From the NCBI GenBank assembly GCA_018223375.1, contig JAGTTS010000001.1, positions 1 through 64,000 on the forward strand: 64,000 nucleotides of DNA. The letters are read 5' to 3'. Numbering within the stretch: position 1 is the stretch's first letter; each line of letters opens with the position of its first letter. Both the position numbers and the translations under genes were made by a program. The DNA is from Clostridiaceae bacterium Marseille-Q3526. Lineage in GTDB: Bacteria > Bacillota > Clostridia > Lachnospirales > Lachnospiraceae. Shown here piece after piece: positions 44,553 to 54,129 of this stretch. The notes beneath the pieces are model-generated. The model worked only from the letters and a program-made list of their open reading frames with translations, was not told the origin of the DNA and made no database searches.

Positions 44553-45413
44553 CTAAAAGTTTCTCACCAGCACCTCGTCAATGGCGCCCCGCCTGTCCGC
44601 CCTGGCGTTGATGGCCCGCTTGGCCGGAACCCGCTCGATCTGGTATCCGCTGTACAGATCCTCAATAAAATCGCAGCAGGAATTGGAGAGCAGAAACTTT
44701 ATGCCCTTTTTATTCAGCAGATCGCACTGTCTCTTCAGCTCTATCTGCTCTGCCTGTCCAAACCCAGACGCCGTATAGCCGGTGAAGGAGGAGGAAGAGC
44801 TGAGAGGCATGTAAGGCGGATCCAGGTAGACGAAGGCTCCCTTTCTCAGCCCCTTCAGGGCTTCCCTGTAGTCGCCGCAGCGGATTGCCGTCTTAGACTT
44901 GTTCAGATACCGGCTCATGGCCCTGATATTGTCCTCCGGGACAATGTTGGGATTCTTATAGCGGCCCCAGGGGGCGTTAAACTGGCCCGCGCTGTTGACG
45001 CGGAACAGGCCGTTATAGCAGGTTTTGTTCAGGTAAATGATCCGGGCCGCCCGCTGCGCCGGGGGCAGTTCCTCATATTTCTCCGGCTCCCGGTCCAGAG
45101 CACGGATCTGGTAAAAATACTCCTGGCTGTTCTGTTCCCTGTGGCGGAGCAGCAGCTCAATCAGCTCCTCCGGCTGATCCTTCACCGTCTGGTAGACATT
45201 GATCAGCTCCTGGTTGAAATCATTGATCACCGCCTTCTTCGGCTGCAGGTCAAAAAATACGGCTCCCCCTCCCACAAAGGGTTCGCAGTAGGTGGTGTGC
45301 TCTGGAATCAGGGGGCGGATGAAGTCTAAAAGCTGACGTTTTCCTCCCACCCACTTGAGAATCGGCGTAAGCTCCTGGCGGGCAGACGCGCCGGTTGTAT
45401 GTGATGAAGTCAT
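44553..45413 (-). CDS. Dam-type (D12 class) adenine-N6 methyltransferase
   Basis: 286-aa DNA methylase. Motif I is PILKWVGGKRQLLDFI, with FVGGGAVFF, and motif IV is VYLDPPYMPLS (DPPY). Order of motifs matches the alpha group that includes Dam and DpnM. Start at MTSSHTTG (ATG at 45413) after AGGAGA. Protects host DNA from the endonuclease encoded next. Confidence 0.92.
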   Translation of the reverse strand: MTSSHTTGASARQELTPILKWVGGKRQLLDFIRPLIPEHTTYCEPFVGGGAVFFDLQPKKAVINDFNQELINVYQTVKDQPEELIELLLRHREQNSQEYFYQIRALDREPEKYEELPPAQRAARIIYLNKTCYNGLFRVNSAGQFNAPWGRYKNPNIVPEDNIRAMSRYLNKSKTAIRCGDYREALKGLRKGAFVYLDPPYMPLSSSSSFTGYTASGFGQAEQIELKRQCDLLNKKGIKFLLSNSCCDFIEDLYSGYQIERVPAKRAINARADRRGAIDEVLVRNF

Positions 45414-45492
45414 AAAATGGTCTCCTGTTATGCAAAAATTAGTTCTGTTCTGCTTCCAAGTATACCACAAACTGCTGTTCCCTTAAATATAA

Positions 45493-45529
45493 AAGGCAGA
45501 ACAAGGGAAAATTTTTCTTGTTCTGCCTT
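45493..45529. terminator. terminator after the VWA gene
   Basis: AAGGCAGAACAAG pairs with CTTGTTCTGCCTT; T-rich on the plus strand and TTTT after the minus-strand stem. Confidence 0.75.
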
Positions 45530-45558
45530 CGCCAGCCGCGCTATTTCTTTCCACCACT

Positions 45559-46749
45559 CTATTCCTTCTGCTTCTCAAACACCGATAGATCCTGGCCTTT
45601 AAAGGCCCGTTCCAGAAGCAGGGGCAGCTTCTCCGGCGCGCAGGCAAAGCAGGGGATTCCAAGTCCCGCCACCCGTCCGGCCATCTGGGCGTCATAGCAG
45701 GGCTTTCCTCTGTCGGAGATGGCCAGCAGGCAGATCACAGAGGCCCCAGACTGTCTGATCTCCTCCAGGCGGCGCAGAAGAGAGGCCCGGTTGCCGCCCT
45801 CCTCCAGATCGGTGACCAGAAAAAACAGGGTTTTTTTCGGATTTTCTATAAACTGCTGGCAATAGGCCACCGACTTGTCTATATCCGTGCCGCCTCCCAG
45901 CTGAAATCCGAACAGCAGATCCACCGGATCGCTGCATTTGTCCGTTAAATCCACAATATTCGTGTCAAAAGCTACAATTCGCGTCTTTACCGCCGCCATG
46001 CTGGCCAGAATACAGCTCATAATGGAAGAATAAATCACCGACTCTCCCATAGATCCGCTCTGATCCACATCGAGAATCACCGTATACCGCTCTGCTGCCG
46101 TTCTGCAGGTTCTGTCAAAGAAGTAAAAATGCTCCGGAACGATCTTTTTAAGCTGTGGATTGTAGTGTTTGAGTCCCCGCCGTATGGTCATGGCGGCGTC
46201 CAGGGCAGATGCAGACGGAATAGGCGAATGGTTTCTCCGGTTCACCGCAGCTGTCACCGCTCTTCTGATATCCTGCTCCAGCAGCTGGTTAATCTGTTCC
46301 ACAATCTTTTTAATAAACTCCCGCACGCTGTCTTTCGACGCCCTGGGAATCTGATCCTTTAAAAGCAGGATCGTGCTGGCCAGACCAATATCCGGCTCCA
46401 GATTTTCCAGAACCTCCGGTTCAAAGAGAAGCTGCTTTAAGCCGCACCGCTCCATGGCGTCCGCCTGTATAATCTTCACTAAATCCCGGTCAAACAGCGT
46501 CCTCACATCTCCCAGCCATCTGGTAATCTGCGGATTAGACGGTCCTCTCCCGCCTCCTTTGCCAGCGTTTCCCGGGGATCCGAATCCTCCGTAGGCGCTG
46601 CTGTTATAGATAGCGGCTAACGCCTGATCCATCAGAAGCTGCTCTTTGGAAAGACCGGCTTCCCCATATCCGTTCATCGTCTCAAACTGCGTTTCGCTCT
46701 CTCCGCCCAGAATCAGCCTCCACCGTCTCATCTGTTCCATCGTGTCCAT
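45559..46749 (-). CDS. VWA-domain protein of YehL-type MoxR cluster (YehP-like)
   Basis: 396-aa protein with a C-terminal von Willebrand A domain (about residues 225-385). The metal site DxSxS is VDQSGSMGES and the later Thr/Asp are in LGGGTDIDKS. The N-terminal half is helical with a Gly-rich loop (GGFGSPGNAGKGGGRG). VWA partners of MoxR ATPases act as substrate adaptors. Last of five co-directional genes. Confidence 0.85.
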   Translation of the reverse strand: MDTMEQMRRWRLILGGESETQFETMNGYGEAGLSKEQLLMDQALAAIYNSSAYGGFGSPGNAGKGGGRGPSNPQITRWLGDVRTLFDRDLVKIIQADAMERCGLKQLLFEPEVLENLEPDIGLASTILLLKDQIPRASKDSVREFIKKIVEQINQLLEQDIRRAVTAAVNRRNHSPIPSASALDAAMTIRRGLKHYNPQLKKIVPEHFYFFDRTCRTAAERYTVILDVDQSGSMGESVIYSSIMSCILASMAAVKTRIVAFDTNIVDLTDKCSDPVDLLFGFQLGGGTDIDKSVAYCQQFIENPKKTLFFLVTDLEEGGNRASLLRRLEEIRQSGASVICLLAISDRGKPCYDAQMAGRVAGLGIPCFACAPEKLPLLLERAFKGQDLSVFEKQKE

Positions 46750-46789
46750 CGGCCGCCCTCCTCTCCCAAATCAGTCTGGCCATTTCTTT

Positions 46790-49123
46790 TTAAATATCGT
46801 CAAAATCAAAATCCTCCAGTCCCTCCAGCAGCTCCTTCGTCTCCTCCGCTGTCAGCGTTTCATTGAGAGCAGCGCTGGCTGCGGCTGGATTTACCTGCCA
46901 GATTTCTCCCAGATTTTCGGCAATTTTATTTTTCTCCTCTGAGGTAAAATCAGCGAAAGCCCTCCTTAAGAACACCAGAGCCCGCTTGAACTCCTCCCCG
47001 TCCAGTGTGTCCAGATAGCCGCTCAGGCTCTTCCAGAGAGACAGCCTGGCAATCAGACCATAATGATTTTTCATGGAAAGGCCCTCGAACCACCCGGCTC
47101 CCAATTCGGCGGGAATTCCCCTGGACAGCCGCCTGGACACCTCTGCTGACAGCTCCGTTTCTGACATCTTTCCTGCTTCCAGGAGAATGGCTCCCGCAAA
47201 CCCGGACAGCCTCGTATTGACGTCGTCTCTCTCAGAAATCTCCCGAAACGTCCGTTCCAGACGCTGTCCGTCTAAGAAGTCGTGGGCTGCCGCCGCTCTG
47301 GCCGCCGTATCCATGGCAGGAATCAAACGGGCCGCCGCCTCATCGTCGCACCGGCACTCCCCCGGAAGCACCAGGCAGAGTCTTAAAAACAGCTGCTTAA
47401 GCACTGGAATTAAAGGTTCCCTGTCAAGTTTTCTGATGTCTCCGTACTGAATTACGAAAGAGAGCGCTCCCGCCGCCTGGGCCAGCTCTGGAGCAGCCAC
47501 TGCGTCCACCGCCATGGCCTGAAGCGCCGACACCGTGTAGGCAACGGCCTCCGGCATTCCGCATAAGAAAGCCTCCCTGATTATCTCCGACAGCCTTCCT
47601 ATCTCTTCCGCCCCGTCCGCCCTGCTTTTCAGCTCAAACGAAGCGGCCTGCTCCACCGTATCTCCCTTTAACACCGACTCTACCAGCTCCATCTCTGCTT
47701 CCGGCGTCCATCTGAGAGCCCACCGCTCCTTCCAGGTAGCTTCCGTCTGGCGGCTGTCCGAAAGACAGGCAAAGCTGATGTGGAGAATTCTCAGTCTGTG
47801 AAGGAAAAAGGATCGGTTTAAATCTAAAAACGCCGCCTGCTCTGATTTTACAGTCAGCTTTTCCCTGAGATCCAGATCCAGCGCCTGAGCCGTCACTGAG
47901 CGGAATCTCTCCAGCTTAAGCCGGGCCAGGTTCCTGTTAAAGTCGGCCTGGACAGAGGTCTGGCTCACGCCCTGGGGAAGGCTTCCCATTGTGGTTCCTA
48001 TCTCCGTATCCGCCATGGCCACAGACAGCTCCCCTATATTCCCATGCCCCATGCAGGCCGCCGCCCCGTCCTTTAAGTCCTGCAGCGAGGGGTTTTCATA
48101 TCCGTTCAGACGGGCCAGGGCGCCGGCCAGCCGCAGGGCTTCAATCACCTCTGCCGACGAGACGGGATTTCCTTCCTTTCTCTGGAAAGCTGCCAGACGG
48201 GCCAGATATTGAATGGCCCCGTAATCTGCCTGTCCCCGCTTCCTGCCCTCCCACAAAAGCTCGTAGTACGCCGGCGCTCTGTTTCCGGCTCCGTATCCGC
48301 TTAATCCCGACAAGCGGAAATACGAATACGGCATCAGCGTTTTATGGGCAGGAAGCCGCTTCAGGGCGGCAAACTCCTCGTCCGTCATAGGAGTTTCCTC
48401 TAAAAGCCCGGCCACGTGAAAGGCCCCTGTGACAGCTGCAATCCGGCTGGCTGGAATTCCCTCCTCCACCGCTTTCTTTATCTCCCGAAGCATGCAGCGT
48501 TCACGAAGCCTGTTTTCTCTGTCCGTCTCTCCCTCTGTGTTCTCAGAAAGGCGGCGAAGCTCCGTTCCAAAGACAGCCGCTCCCATCTGATAGCCTTTCG
48601 GCGTCTCGGAGTGCTCCAGTACGTGCTCCCAGAAATCCTCGTTTCCCCCGGTTCCCGCCGCCTGGTCAAGACGGGCGTAGACGTCTCCCGTATTTCCAGT
48701 ATCCCCGCTTTCCGGGCCTTCCTTGTCTTTCTCTCCCGGATTTTCTTCCGACAGCTTCTCCTGATCCTCAAGCGCCAGAAATACCGGGGACGGCAGATCA
48801 AAAAACCTGGCCTTTTTCCCCTTCTCCCTGGCCCACAGCGCCGCCTGGTACTCCGGCGAGTAGACGGCCAGGGGGTAGAGAATCGTTCTGATCGGCAAAT
48901 CGGACGTGTAGGCCATAACGGCCACCGGAGGTTTTACCTCCTTCTTTGTCAAATCCTCCAAAAGCTCTGTAAAATCGGACGGCCCTTCGATCAAAACCAG
49001 CTCCGGATCCGTCTCATCCAGAAATTTTCTCAAATGCCAGGCTCCTGAAGGCGACAGGTGGCGGATTCCAAACAGATGAGGCCGATCCGGCTGTTCCACG
49101 CCGCTGTTCCATTGTCTCTCCAT
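46790..49123 (-). CDS. DUF5682 protein (YehM-like)
   Basis: 777-aa protein. The N-terminal part (HLFGIRHLSPSGAWHLRKFL, then LVLIEGPSDFTELL) is the DUF5682 signature, with later AAVTGAFHVAGLLEETP, recalling a TraB/EreA-like enzyme fold. The rest is helical repeats. Start at MERQWNS (ATG at 49123) after GGGAGGAA. Length is close to E. coli YehM. Function unknown. Confidence 0.8.
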   Translation of the reverse strand: MERQWNSGVEQPDRPHLFGIRHLSPSGAWHLRKFLDETDPELVLIEGPSDFTELLEDLTKKEVKPPVAVMAYTSDLPIRTILYPLAVYSPEYQAALWAREKGKKARFFDLPSPVFLALEDQEKLSEENPGEKDKEGPESGDTGNTGDVYARLDQAAGTGGNEDFWEHVLEHSETPKGYQMGAAVFGTELRRLSENTEGETDRENRLRERCMLREIKKAVEEGIPASRIAAVTGAFHVAGLLEETPMTDEEFAALKRLPAHKTLMPYSYFRLSGLSGYGAGNRAPAYYELLWEGRKRGQADYGAIQYLARLAAFQRKEGNPVSSAEVIEALRLAGALARLNGYENPSLQDLKDGAAACMGHGNIGELSVAMADTEIGTTMGSLPQGVSQTSVQADFNRNLARLKLERFRSVTAQALDLDLREKLTVKSEQAAFLDLNRSFFLHRLRILHISFACLSDSRQTEATWKERWALRWTPEAEMELVESVLKGDTVEQAASFELKSRADGAEEIGRLSEIIREAFLCGMPEAVAYTVSALQAMAVDAVAAPELAQAAGALSFVIQYGDIRKLDREPLIPVLKQLFLRLCLVLPGECRCDDEAAARLIPAMDTAARAAAAHDFLDGQRLERTFREISERDDVNTRLSGFAGAILLEAGKMSETELSAEVSRRLSRGIPAELGAGWFEGLSMKNHYGLIARLSLWKSLSGYLDTLDGEEFKRALVFLRRAFADFTSEEKNKIAENLGEIWQVNPAAASAALNETLTAEETKELLEGLEDFDFDDI

Positions 49124-49168
49124 TTCATTCCTCCCGCTGAGGGGCACGATACCCCTTGTATCCCGCCG

Positions 49169-50263
49169 CTAAACCGTATTAAGGTCCCGGCACTCCTGGT
49201 AAAGTCCCAGCCACCTGGATCCCCTCTTCTTCATAATGTTTTCCAGATATTCCACCCAGGCCCTGGCGTCCTTCTCCTCGTCCTTGACCACAGCTCCCTG
49301 TAAAGCTGCCGCCAGATCCCCGTCTGTGATCCGTCCGTTTCCGAAGCTGCCTGCAAGCGCCATGCTGTTTGCCAGAAGAGAAATTGCCTCCGCTGTGGAC
49401 AGCACGCCGGAGGTGCTTTTCAGCTTCTGCTTTCCGTCTAAAGTCGCGCCGGAACGCAGTTCCCTGAAAATCGTGCAGACCTTCTCCACCACCTCCTGAT
49501 CCGGCAGCGCTGCGTTCAAATCCAGATTTTCAGAAAGGCCTGCCACTCTGGTTCTCACAATCTCCATCTCTGCATCCAGGCTTTCCGGTGACGGAAGCAC
49601 TACAATGTTAAATCTCCGCTTCAGAGCGGCGGACATATCGTTGACGCCCTTATCCCTTGTATTAGCCGTGGCAATCAGAGAAAATCCCTTTTTAGCCGGA
49701 ACCTCGATTCCCAGCTCCGGCACAGAGATGCGCTTCTCTGACAAAATGGAAATCAGCGCGTCCTGTACCTCGGAGGCGCATCTGGAAATCTCCTCTACCC
49801 TGGCGATGGTTCCCGTCTCCATGGCCCGGTAAACGGGGCTTTTCAGCATGGCCTCCTTCGATGGGCCGTCTGCAATCAGCATGGCGTAATTCCAGGAATA
49901 GCGGATCTGCTCCTCCGTCGTTCCCGCCGTTCCCTGCACCACCTTGGTGGAATCCCCATTAATGGCGGCAGTCAGATGCTCTGACAGCCACGACTTCGCC
50001 GTTCCCGGCTCCCCGATCAGAAGCAGCGCCCGGTCTGTCACCAGAGTCGAAATGGCAATCTCCACCAGCCTTCTGTTTCCGATATATTTGGGGGAAATAT
50101 CCATGTCCCCCGCCTTTCCTCCGCATATGTAGGTCAGCACCGATCGGGGCGACATATTCCACCCGGTTGGCACCGGATCCTGTTCCGCCTGGATTAACGC
50201 GTCTATCTCCTTCTGAAACAGAGCCTCCGCCGGAAGTCTCTGCACATCGTTTTTCTTTCCCAT
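49169..50263 (-). CDS. MoxR-type AAA+ ATPase (YehL-like)
   Basis: 364-aa ATPase. Walker A is LIGEPGTAKSWLSEHL, Walker B region GTIARVEEISRCASEVQDAL with an unusual VEEI in place of DEI, and sensor 1 LIATANTRDKGVND. MoxR ATPases work with VWA proteins as chaperones in assembling metal or protein complexes. Central gene of the cluster. Confidence 0.88.
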   Translation of the reverse strand: MGKKNDVQRLPAEALFQKEIDALIQAEQDPVPTGWNMSPRSVLTYICGGKAGDMDISPKYIGNRRLVEIAISTLVTDRALLLIGEPGTAKSWLSEHLTAAINGDSTKVVQGTAGTTEEQIRYSWNYAMLIADGPSKEAMLKSPVYRAMETGTIARVEEISRCASEVQDALISILSEKRISVPELGIEVPAKKGFSLIATANTRDKGVNDMSAALKRRFNIVVLPSPESLDAEMEIVRTRVAGLSENLDLNAALPDQEVVEKVCTIFRELRSGATLDGKQKLKSTSGVLSTAEAISLLANSMALAGSFGNGRITDGDLAAALQGAVVKDEEKDARAWVEYLENIMKKRGSRWLGLYQECRDLNTV

Positions 50264-50326
50264 CCTGTTTCCGCCTTTCCCTCTTTTTTCCTGCCTTCTT
50301 ATCTTCTCTCTTTTCTTTTTCTGCGG

Positions 50327-52216
50327 CTATATCAATTCCATCACGGACGCGCCGCACATCAGCTGATCCGCCCATACGAGAAGCCGATCCTGGCCTGTGG
50401 CCGTTCCGTGGGAAAGAGATTTTTTCATACATTCCGCCAGCGCTCTTCCTTCCAGCGGAATCTGGTCAAGGAGCATCCGCACGCCCCAGAGATACCGATC
50501 CTTATTATTTTTTAAGATCTGGTCCACCGCCATATCCCAGTCTGAATAGCCGCAGCGGCTCAATATATCAATATGGAAACGCTCGATTCCCACTCCGTCC
50601 TGCAGAAGGCTTCCGAAATATTCCCGGTATCTCTCAGCCAGGCCCTCCCGCTCCGGGCAGTACAGAGAGGCCAAAAGAGTATCAAGCTTTGTCCATCCCT
50701 TCCAGTCCCAGGCCGTTCTGTCATAGGCCGTTCTCGCGCGGAGCTTAATATTGGCTCTCCTGATTCTGCTTCTGGTCGTCTTGGTGAGAAGCCAGTCGTA
50801 CCATCTGCCGTCCAGAGGCTCCAACAGGGGGATCATTTTCTTCTCCTCCCCCTTTCCATGGCCCCAGTCTGAGAAAACGTACTGCCCGCTCTGGCTGGCA
50901 TACCTGACGCCCAAAAGAGCCCGGAAAATGCCGGACGTATCCTCCTCTGGCCTGGACTGAAACCACTCATAAACCTCCGCCGCCGGCCTTGTAATCAGCT
51001 TTGCCGCGCACTCAGCCTCCAGAAGGCCTGAACTCCTTTCCTTCTTTTCCGGCTCTCTTTTATCCCAGATTTCAAACATTTCCTCTGTAAACTCATAAAG
51101 CTCCTGACATGGGTTGTCGCAGAGAGAATCGTAGAAAAACCATTCTGGAATTTCCTCCGGCTTTTCCTGGTAAAGCGTCCGAATCAAATTTAAAAGCCTT
51201 CTGGAATGCTTGCCTCCCGCCGCTCTCCAGAGAGCGTTCCGCTCCTCCAAATCCCGCTTTTTCTCCTGTTTCTGCTCTGCAGCCAGCTCCTGTTCGATTA
51301 AATCAGCCGTCAGATCCGAAGCTCTGTCATGACTGGATTCCTCCAGAATAGCCGCCTGCTCCTTCGCCTTTTTCTTTTTCAGCGCCTTTCTGTATTCAGA
51401 ATCATCCTCCATATCCATACACGACAGCGCTTTCAGCACAGCGTTTTTTACAGTCCCCTTCTCCGCTTTCATCATATCGAAAAGAAACGGCACGTTTTCC
51501 TGATCCAGGCTGAGAAGTGGAATGGCAGTCTCTTTCATCTGCTTGTCCCCTCCCAGAGCTGCCTGGCGGTACAGAAGCGTTCCCGCTCTGCCTGCCAGCT
51601 TTCCAATCAGTCCCAGCCGGAGAGACATTCCCCTCTTCCCCGCCACATCGAAGCCGTTCTTTAAAAGAGGCAGAACGCCGGGGCCTGTTTTCAGCAGCTG
51701 CCTGTAAGCCAGGCTGGCCAGCTCCCGGTAGCTGTCCCCCAGGGCGCCCACCAGAAGTCCTGCCAGGCGGCAGTCACAAAACAGCTCCGGCTCCTCCTCC
51801 ATGGCCTTCACTATGACGGCATACCGTCCGCCCCCCGTTCCCGTGAGAGCTTCCACCAGAGGAGCCATACGGCTGTAGGAAATATTGCTTAACAGGCGGA
51901 GTCCGTCCGTTTCCTCCCCGCCTTCCAGGGGCTGCAGTTCTCCGGACACTCCCACGGTTCCCTGGGTGCAGGCCACCGCGTCAATCAGGGCCAGAGCATC
52001 TAAAAGCGTTCCAGTCGGATCCCCGCACTCTGGGGAAACTGCCAGCCTGGCCGTCTGCTCAATCTTTTGAAATACAGGGGCCGCGGCAGCTAACGGTTTC
52101 ATCTGCTCAATCGCCCTCTTCAGCCGGAAATCCTCCTTCATCAGCCTGCACCCGCTGACTGCGGCAGTCTCCAGCTGTTCCTTCAGTTCATATAAAGCCG
52201 TCAGATTCATATTCAT
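50327..52216 (-). CDS. HEAT-repeat-like protein of the MoxR cluster
   Basis: 629-aa all-helical protein. Repeating pairs of helices (LVGALGDSYRELASLAYRQL, then GMSLRLGLIGKLAGRAGTLL, then LSLDQENVPFLFDMMKAEKG) suggest HEAT-type scaffolding. A charged coiled region at about 300-350 follows. No close family named with certainty. It starts 12 bases after the SWIM gene and is likely a scaffold for the ATPase complex. Confidence 0.65.
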   Translation of the reverse strand: MNMNLTALYELKEQLETAAVSGCRLMKEDFRLKRAIEQMKPLAAAAPVFQKIEQTARLAVSPECGDPTGTLLDALALIDAVACTQGTVGVSGELQPLEGGEETDGLRLLSNISYSRMAPLVEALTGTGGGRYAVIVKAMEEEPELFCDCRLAGLLVGALGDSYRELASLAYRQLLKTGPGVLPLLKNGFDVAGKRGMSLRLGLIGKLAGRAGTLLYRQAALGGDKQMKETAIPLLSLDQENVPFLFDMMKAEKGTVKNAVLKALSCMDMEDDSEYRKALKKKKAKEQAAILEESSHDRASDLTADLIEQELAAEQKQEKKRDLEERNALWRAAGGKHSRRLLNLIRTLYQEKPEEIPEWFFYDSLCDNPCQELYEFTEEMFEIWDKREPEKKERSSGLLEAECAAKLITRPAAEVYEWFQSRPEEDTSGIFRALLGVRYASQSGQYVFSDWGHGKGEEKKMIPLLEPLDGRWYDWLLTKTTRSRIRRANIKLRARTAYDRTAWDWKGWTKLDTLLASLYCPEREGLAERYREYFGSLLQDGVGIERFHIDILSRCGYSDWDMAVDQILKNNKDRYLWGVRMLLDQIPLEGRALAECMKKSLSHGTATGQDRLLVWADQLMCGASVMELI

Positions 52217-52228
52217 CCCTCCTTTTTC

Positions 52229-53758
52229 CTAATACAGAAGCCTCACAATCTCTTTCTCTGTCACAATGCTTCTTGGATGGAGGCAGATGCTTCGGTCGTC
52301 CTCGTCATAGTAGAGAAAACCAAACAAAACCTGATTTTGCAGAAGAGATGAATCAGAAACCATATCCAGCACAGCTGTGCACGGCTCCCAGCCCTCTCCC
52401 TTTCGATCCCGCAGCTCAATTCTGTTTCCAGCCCTGTCTTCCGCCGCATAACGCCACGCGCCTTCCTTTCCCTCTTCCGGGATGCGGCCAATCCTTGAAA
52501 AGGCCAGAAGAATGGCGCAGAAATCGTCGGACAGCGTATTTTTTAACTGACCCTTGGCCTGCTTCACCGCCGCCGTAAAATCTGTCTGGACCTTCTCCAT
52601 CAGAGCTTTTCTGTCTCTGTCCTCCGGTTCGGCAAAAGAAGCCGTGTCCCAGCGGATCCTCCTGTTTCCCTCTCCCGGATAATACAGAAGAAGCGGAACC
52701 TTCAGAAGGGAAAAACAGGAATCCTCCTGCTTAATGTATTTAAGCGCCTTTAACGGCCTGTAATTTCTCGTCACCGACACCTCGCCTGTCTCGATATCCG
52801 CCCAGAAGCCCTCGTCAATATACTCTTTCACCGCCTCGTCGTACCGGACTGAAAAGGCCAGCTGCAAAAGAGAGGCGTTCTCTTTTTTGAATCCCAGCTT
52901 CTCCAACTGATCCAGACGCCAGATTCCTCCCAGCTCCTCGTAAAGCCAGCTTCCTGTCTCCTCAGAATCCTGTTCCAGCTGATTCGTCAAATAAGCCTCC
53001 CCTTTCTTTCTCAGCGCCCGCAGACGGATCAGAATGCGGACAGCCTCCTTCCGGCAGGCCTCATCCTGGATCTTCTGATACTTCTCCATCTGGAAAATCA
53101 GACGGTTCAGCCCCGCCTGAGGACCGGGCAGATAGTAATCTCCCAGCTGCTTAGACAGCTCTCTGTACTCTTTAAGGGAAATGCTTCCCATGGACGCCAG
53201 TCCGGCTGTAAGAAGAGAATCTGTCAGCTGTCCCAGCATGGCCAGCCCTTCCAGCTGCTTTTTCAGCTTTTTCGTTCTGGCGCTCCTGGATCCTGATCTG
53301 GCTTTGGAAGACTTGCCGCCCTTTTTCTCCGTCCCGGCAGAACCTTCTTCCCCGGAATCCTGAATCCCTGATTTTCCTTCCCTCTCTTCAGCGGCCTGCT
53401 CCGCCTTCCTCTCTCTGGCTTCCTTTTTCACTCTCTTTTCCAGAATATCCTCCGGAATCTCTCCTATGGGGAAATCCTTCCCCGCCTCTATCTCAAACAG
53501 CAGAGCAACCGCGTGCTTGCATGGAAACTGCCGGCTGGGGCAGCTACACCGGAAGACTGGCGCTCCCTCCTTCACAAAGTCGGCCGACACTCTGTAATTC
53601 GATTTTCCGCTTCCCTTACATTCCCCCATGTAGAAGGTATCGTCCGCAGATCGCATTCTGGACACAAATCTCTGGCTGGAAGAGATTTTTCTTCCATTGG
53701 ATACAGCCCCCGTATTGGGAGCCAGGCTGATGATTTCCTGTTCACTGACTGTTCTCAT
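52229..53758 (-). CDS. SWIM zinc-finger protein (YehQ-like)
   Basis: 509-aa protein. The SWIM finger is VFRCSCPSRQFPCKHAVALL (CxC, then CxH) at about residues 73-92. A Lys/Glu-rich linker (115-170) leads to a large helical C-terminal region. SWIM fingers bind DNA or proteins. First gene of the five-gene operon. Confidence 0.85.
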   Translation of the reverse strand: MRTVSEQEIISLAPNTGAVSNGRKISSSQRFVSRMRSADDTFYMGECKGSGKSNYRVSADFVKEGAPVFRCSCPSRQFPCKHAVALLFEIEAGKDFPIGEIPEDILEKRVKKEARERKAEQAAEEREGKSGIQDSGEEGSAGTEKKGGKSSKARSGSRSARTKKLKKQLEGLAMLGQLTDSLLTAGLASMGSISLKEYRELSKQLGDYYLPGPQAGLNRLIFQMEKYQKIQDEACRKEAVRILIRLRALRKKGEAYLTNQLEQDSEETGSWLYEELGGIWRLDQLEKLGFKKENASLLQLAFSVRYDEAVKEYIDEGFWADIETGEVSVTRNYRPLKALKYIKQEDSCFSLLKVPLLLYYPGEGNRRIRWDTASFAEPEDRDRKALMEKVQTDFTAAVKQAKGQLKNTLSDDFCAILLAFSRIGRIPEEGKEGAWRYAAEDRAGNRIELRDRKGEGWEPCTAVLDMVSDSSLLQNQVLFGFLYYDEDDRSICLHPRSIVTEKEIVRLLY

Positions 53759-53973
53759 ATGGCCTCCTATCTGTAGAATTTTTATTTATCATACCATAGT
53801 GCAGTCAAAAAATCTTCGACTATTTTCTTAATTTTTCGTCAATTTAAGTCTGTCTGCCAAGCGCCTGGCTCTGGAGAGTTTTTCAAATATCCCATCCAAA
53901 GACCGGGATTCCCAAAAATGTTCCTGCAATAAAAAAAGAAGGCATACGCCTTCGCATACACCCTCTTTTGATC

Positions 53974-54011
53974 AAAAAACGCTGCAAAGCCCGAAAGCCT
54001 TGCAGCGCCTT
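53974..54011 (-). terminator. terminator of tuf / str operon
   Basis: On the minus strand CGCTGCAAGG and CTTTGCAGCG pair and are followed by TTTTTT. The rest of the 53759-54129 gap shows no convincing gene. Confidence 0.8.
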
Positions 54012-54129
54012 TTACACTGTCTGAGCAAGATACTGCCCCGGCCTGCATACACAAAACGCGTATGCAGAGCAGGAAAGCATCATATTATTAATAAGCACAT
54101 ATTGTGCAAAGATTCAATCGTCCTGTTGA

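Noticed and set aside
53839..54054. 71-aa minus-strand ORF after tuf
   Set aside because: It covers the str-operon terminator hairpin, has no good ribosome site and has no protein-like pattern.
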